This document shows, in pieces, positions 6,932 to 8,636 of a stretch of 8,636 bases of DNA. The notes under the pieces were generated by a model, which was not told the DNA's origin, ran no database searches, and was given only the letters and a program-made list of their open reading frames with translations. Position 1 is the stretch's first letter. Each line of letters opens with the position of its first letter. The position numbers and the translations under genes were made by a program. The stretch comes from Piscirickettsiaceae bacterium (lineage in GTDB: Bacteria; Pseudomonadota; Gammaproteobacteria; Methylococcales; Cycloclasticaceae), in the NCBI GenBank assembly GCA_002401365.1, contig NVSW01000086.1:1-8636 (forward strand). Reading direction: 5' to 3'.

Positions 6932-7393
6932 TTATTCGCCCTCATATGGGTTTTTAATACCAATATTATTCAACAACTCCACCTCGATTCCTTCCATAAT
7001 ACTCGCATCACTTTCAATAATATGGTCATAGCCTTGAAGGTGTAGGCAACCATGAATCACCATATGTGCCCAGTGTGACAAAATGGGTTTGCCTTGCTCT
7101 TTAGCTTCCGCACTAACAATTGGTGCACAAATCACCATATCGCCCAACATCTCGCCTGTTAAGGCCGTTTCAGGTAATTCTGCTGGCACTTCAAAAGGAA
7201 AACTCAATACATTAGTCGCGCCTTTTTTATGGCGATACGTTTCATTTAATTCAGCTGACTCGGTTTCATCAACCAACCGAATAACAACATCAGCCGCATT
7301 ACGTTGCTGCATTGCCAACTTAGCCCACTTGGCCAATAAATCACTGTCGGGCAGGTCCGAGCTCCGGCTCGCTATTTGCACTTCAACGTTCAT
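6932..7393 (-). CDS. ybeY: YbeY endoribonuclease / rRNA maturation factor
   Basis: This 153-residue metalloprotein is of the usual YbeY length. The signature HGCLHLQGYDH (114-124) supplies the zinc-binding His114, His118 and His124. Upstream landmarks are the RHKKGATNVLSFPFE stretch (54-68) and the LGDMVIC strand (83-89). In E. coli YbeY acts in 16S rRNA 3'-end maturation and, with RNase R, in 70S ribosome quality control. The ATG at 7393 overlaps the phoH TGA as ATGA and has no good Shine-Dalgarno, so translation is probably coupled to phoH. The phoH-ybeY-corC order is the standard one, and the encoded proteins are thought to act together on ribosomes. I see no damaged residues. Confidence 0.96.
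   Translation of the reverse strand: MNVEVQIASRSSDLPDSDLLAKWAKLAMQQRNAADVVIRLVDETESAELNETYRHKKGATNVLSFPFEVPAELPETALTGEMLGDMVICAPIVSAEAKEQGKPILSHWAHMVIHGCLHLQGYDHIIESDASIMEGIEVELLNNIGIKNPYEGE
6939..6943 (-). promoter_or_regulatory. Ribosome-binding site that fixes the corC start
   Basis: On the minus strand GAGGG lies eight bases before the ATG at 6930-6928, within the last codons of ybeY. The in-frame ATG at 6945 lies at the edge of this motif and has no purine-rich site before it, so 6930 is preferred. Confidence 0.6.
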
Positions 7394-8352
7394 GGTTTAT
7401 CGTGTTTCTCGTAAGCCATAACAATTTTTTGCACAATAGGGTGGCGTACGACATCCGAACCGTTAAATTGAGTAAAACTAATACTGGGGATGTTTTTTAA
7501 AATTTTCGTGACCAGTTTTAGTCCCGATTCTGTATGTCTCGGCAAGTCTATTTGGGTTATATCACCCGTCACGACGACCGTTGAACCGTAACCAATCCGC
7601 GTTAAAAACATCTTAATTTGTTCCGGTGTAGTATTTTGTGCCTCATCTAAAATAATAAATGCATCGCTTAGGGTACGACCCCGCATAAAGGCCAGCGGTG
7701 CAATTTCAATAATGTTTTTTTCAATAAGCTTTTCTACCCGTTCAACGCCAAGCATTTCATACAAAGCATCATATAAAGGCTTTAAATATGGGTTAATTTT
7801 TTCACTTAAATCACCGGGCAAAAAACCCAGTCTTTCACCTGCCTCAACAGCAGGTCTAGCCAAAACAACTCTTCCTACCTTTTCAGATTGCAGCGCTTCA
7901 ACAGCACAAGCTACAGCAAGGTAGGTTTTACCTGTACCCGCAGGTCCAATACCAAAAACAATATCATTTTTTTCAATGCTATCAACATACGCTTGTTGAT
8001 TCCCACCACGAGGTTTAATAAGTTTCTTTGGTGTATGAATAACGGCCGACTCATCAAGGTCAGCTGACGGGGTAACATTCATTTGAGTTTCCTGCATAAA
8101 TAGGTGAACCTTTTCGGGCGTCAGTTGATCAGCTTCTGTGCTTTGATACAAATCTTCTAGAGCAGCAATAGCTGAAGCGACATCGGTTTTAGAGCCACTT
8201 ACACTGAAGCGGTTGCCACGGTTTTTAACATCAACATGCAAACGTTTCTCTAGCTGATTTAGATGCTCGTTAAACTGGCCACACAAGCTAGCTAAACGTT
8301 TGTTATTTGCAGGCTCTAAACTCAGCTCTTTAGTAACTAGTTGCTTACTCAA
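7390..8352 (-). CDS. phoH: PhoH-family (PhoL/YbeZ) ATPase
   Basis: This 320-residue PhoH-type NTPase is equivalent to E. coli YbeZ. The N-terminal KH-like segment covers about residues 8-75, followed by a linker and the RecA-like ATPase domain (about 110-315). The Walker A GPAGTGKT is at 136-143, and the Walker B IILDEAQN at 233-240 is followed by a conserved TGDITQIDLPR stretch (262-272). RPAVEAGE-LGFLPGDLSEK matches YbeZ closely. The protein partners YbeY in RNA and ribosome metabolism. The start is probably a TTG at 8352: the preceding codon in the same frame is the miaB stop, the first ATG is not reached until residue 91, and the residues after the TTG (KELSLEPANNKRLASLCG) align with the YbeZ N-terminus. 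No convincing Shine-Dalgarno is present, so expression may depend on translation of miaB. Confidence 0.94.
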   Translation of the reverse strand: MSKQLVTKELSLEPANNKRLASLCGQFNEHLNQLEKRLHVDVKNRGNRFSVSGSKTDVASAIAALEDLYQSTEADQLTPEKVHLFMQETQMNVTPSADLDESAVIHTPKKLIKPRGGNQQAYVDSIEKNDIVFGIGPAGTGKTYLAVACAVEALQSEKVGRVVLARPAVEAGERLGFLPGDLSEKINPYLKPLYDALYEMLGVERVEKLIEKNIIEIAPLAFMRGRTLSDAFIILDEAQNTTPEQIKMFLTRIGYGSTVVVTGDITQIDLPRHTESGLKLVTKILKNIPSISFTQFNGSDVVRHPIVQKIVMAYEKHDKP

Positions 8353-8636
8353 TTAGGAAACTGACTGCCTTTCATGCGTTGGAATGTCGGACCTTTCAAT
8401 AGCTTTCACTAACCTACCTCTTAATGAGTTTGGCAACGCCTCTGTGATATCCACATCAACAAAGTGCCCTGCCAACCTAGTATGACCCGTAAAATTAACA
8501 ATGCGATTATTTTCCGTACGCCCCATCATTTGTAGTGAATTTTTCTTTGACTCACCTTCGACTAGAATCCGCTGCGTTGTGCCCACCATTTTTTTAGATA
8601 TATCAGCAGTTTGCTGTTTTATAATTTTCTGCAACC
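8353..8636 (-). CDS. miaB: MiaB tRNA methylthiotransferase, C-terminal part
   Basis: The visible 94 or so residues are the C-terminal part of MiaB, the radical-SAM enzyme that converts i6A37 to ms2i6A37 in tRNAs reading UNN codons. The 5' part, with the iron-sulfur and radical-SAM domains, lies beyond the right edge. What is seen is the end of the catalytic part (LQKIIKQQTADISKKM) followed by the TRAM domain. MVGTTQRILVEG, GRTENNRIVNF, FVDVDITEALPNSLRG and a short tail lead to TAA at 8355-8353. GTTQRILVEG and GRTENNR are near-identical to E. coli MiaB as I remember it. The frame runs off the edge, so the apparent TTG at 8634 is not the start. It is the first gene seen of the leftward block and directly abuts phoH. 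Confidence 0.93.
   Translation of the reverse strand, partial: LQKIIKQQTADISKKMVGTTQRILVEGESKKNSLQMMGRTENNRIVNFTGHTRLAGHFVDVDITEALPNSLRGRLVKAIERSDIPTHERQSVS

Noticed and set aside
6931..6963. Longer corC starts at TTG 6963 or ATG 6945
   Set aside because: Neither has a ribosome site, and the added residues do not match CorC. The ATG at 6930 has GAGGG eight bases upstream.
8349..8375. Nine-codon minus-strand frame (MKGSQFPN) overlapping the miaB end and phoH start, as a leader peptide
   Set aside because: It has no ribosome site and no regulatory codon run, and its length is expected by chance.
1..8636. Defence system, CRISPR array, transposon, prophage or tRNA gene
   Set aside because: I read both strands for repeat arrays, transposase or integrase motifs and tRNA cloverleaf signatures and found none. 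Every long frame is explained by the genes listed.

Overview
The window looks like a chromosomal segment of a marine, hydrocarbon-using gammaproteobacterium of moderately low GC content. Two things point there. One strand carries the classic proteobacterial order miaB-phoH(ybeZ)-ybeY-corC(ybeX)-lnt. The other carries a two-gene membrane monooxygenase module that closely resembles the xylene monooxygenase XylM/XylA of the TOL pathway. This combination, with the base composition, makes me think of Cycloclasticus (Piscirickettsiaceae) or a relative. That assignment is inferred from memory, not demonstrated.

Layout. Positions 1-3142 read rightward: the 3' end of a DUF1451 (YbeL-like) zinc-ribbon gene, a ParA-type ATPase gene overlapping it by ATGA, a 68-bp gap that is the only real intergenic space, then xylM-like and xylA-like genes 6 bp apart. 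Positions 3148-8636 read leftward. In transcription order these are the 3' end of miaB (cut by the right edge), phoH, ybeY, corC, lnt, and a gene for an exported DUF1329-family protein. The two blocks converge with only 5 bp between the xylA and DUF1329 stop codons. No stretch over 300 bp lacks a gene, and I see no tRNA, rRNA, IS element, CRISPR array or phage gene.

How the genes work together. XylM is a di-iron membrane hydroxylase that needs electrons, and XylA (2Fe-2S plus FAD/NAD domains) is its reductase. Together they should make a complete NADH-dependent enzyme that hydroxylates a methyl group or an alkyl chain. No alcohol or aldehyde dehydrogenase and no regulator is visible, so the rest of the pathway must lie elsewhere. 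The leftward block is housekeeping: tRNA methylthiolation (MiaB), ribosome/RNA quality control (PhoH, YbeY, CorC) and lipoprotein acylation (Lnt). At its distal end is the DUF1329 protein, from a family often found in hydrocarbon, alcohol or steroid catabolic regions. From memory, E. coli has ybeL and lnt in the same region and facing orientation, so parA, xylMA and DUF1329 look like accessory genes placed between two conserved flanks. I do not see a clearly new system. The points most worth a second look are this accessory island, the DUF1329 gene coupled to lnt, and the ParA that has no ParB.
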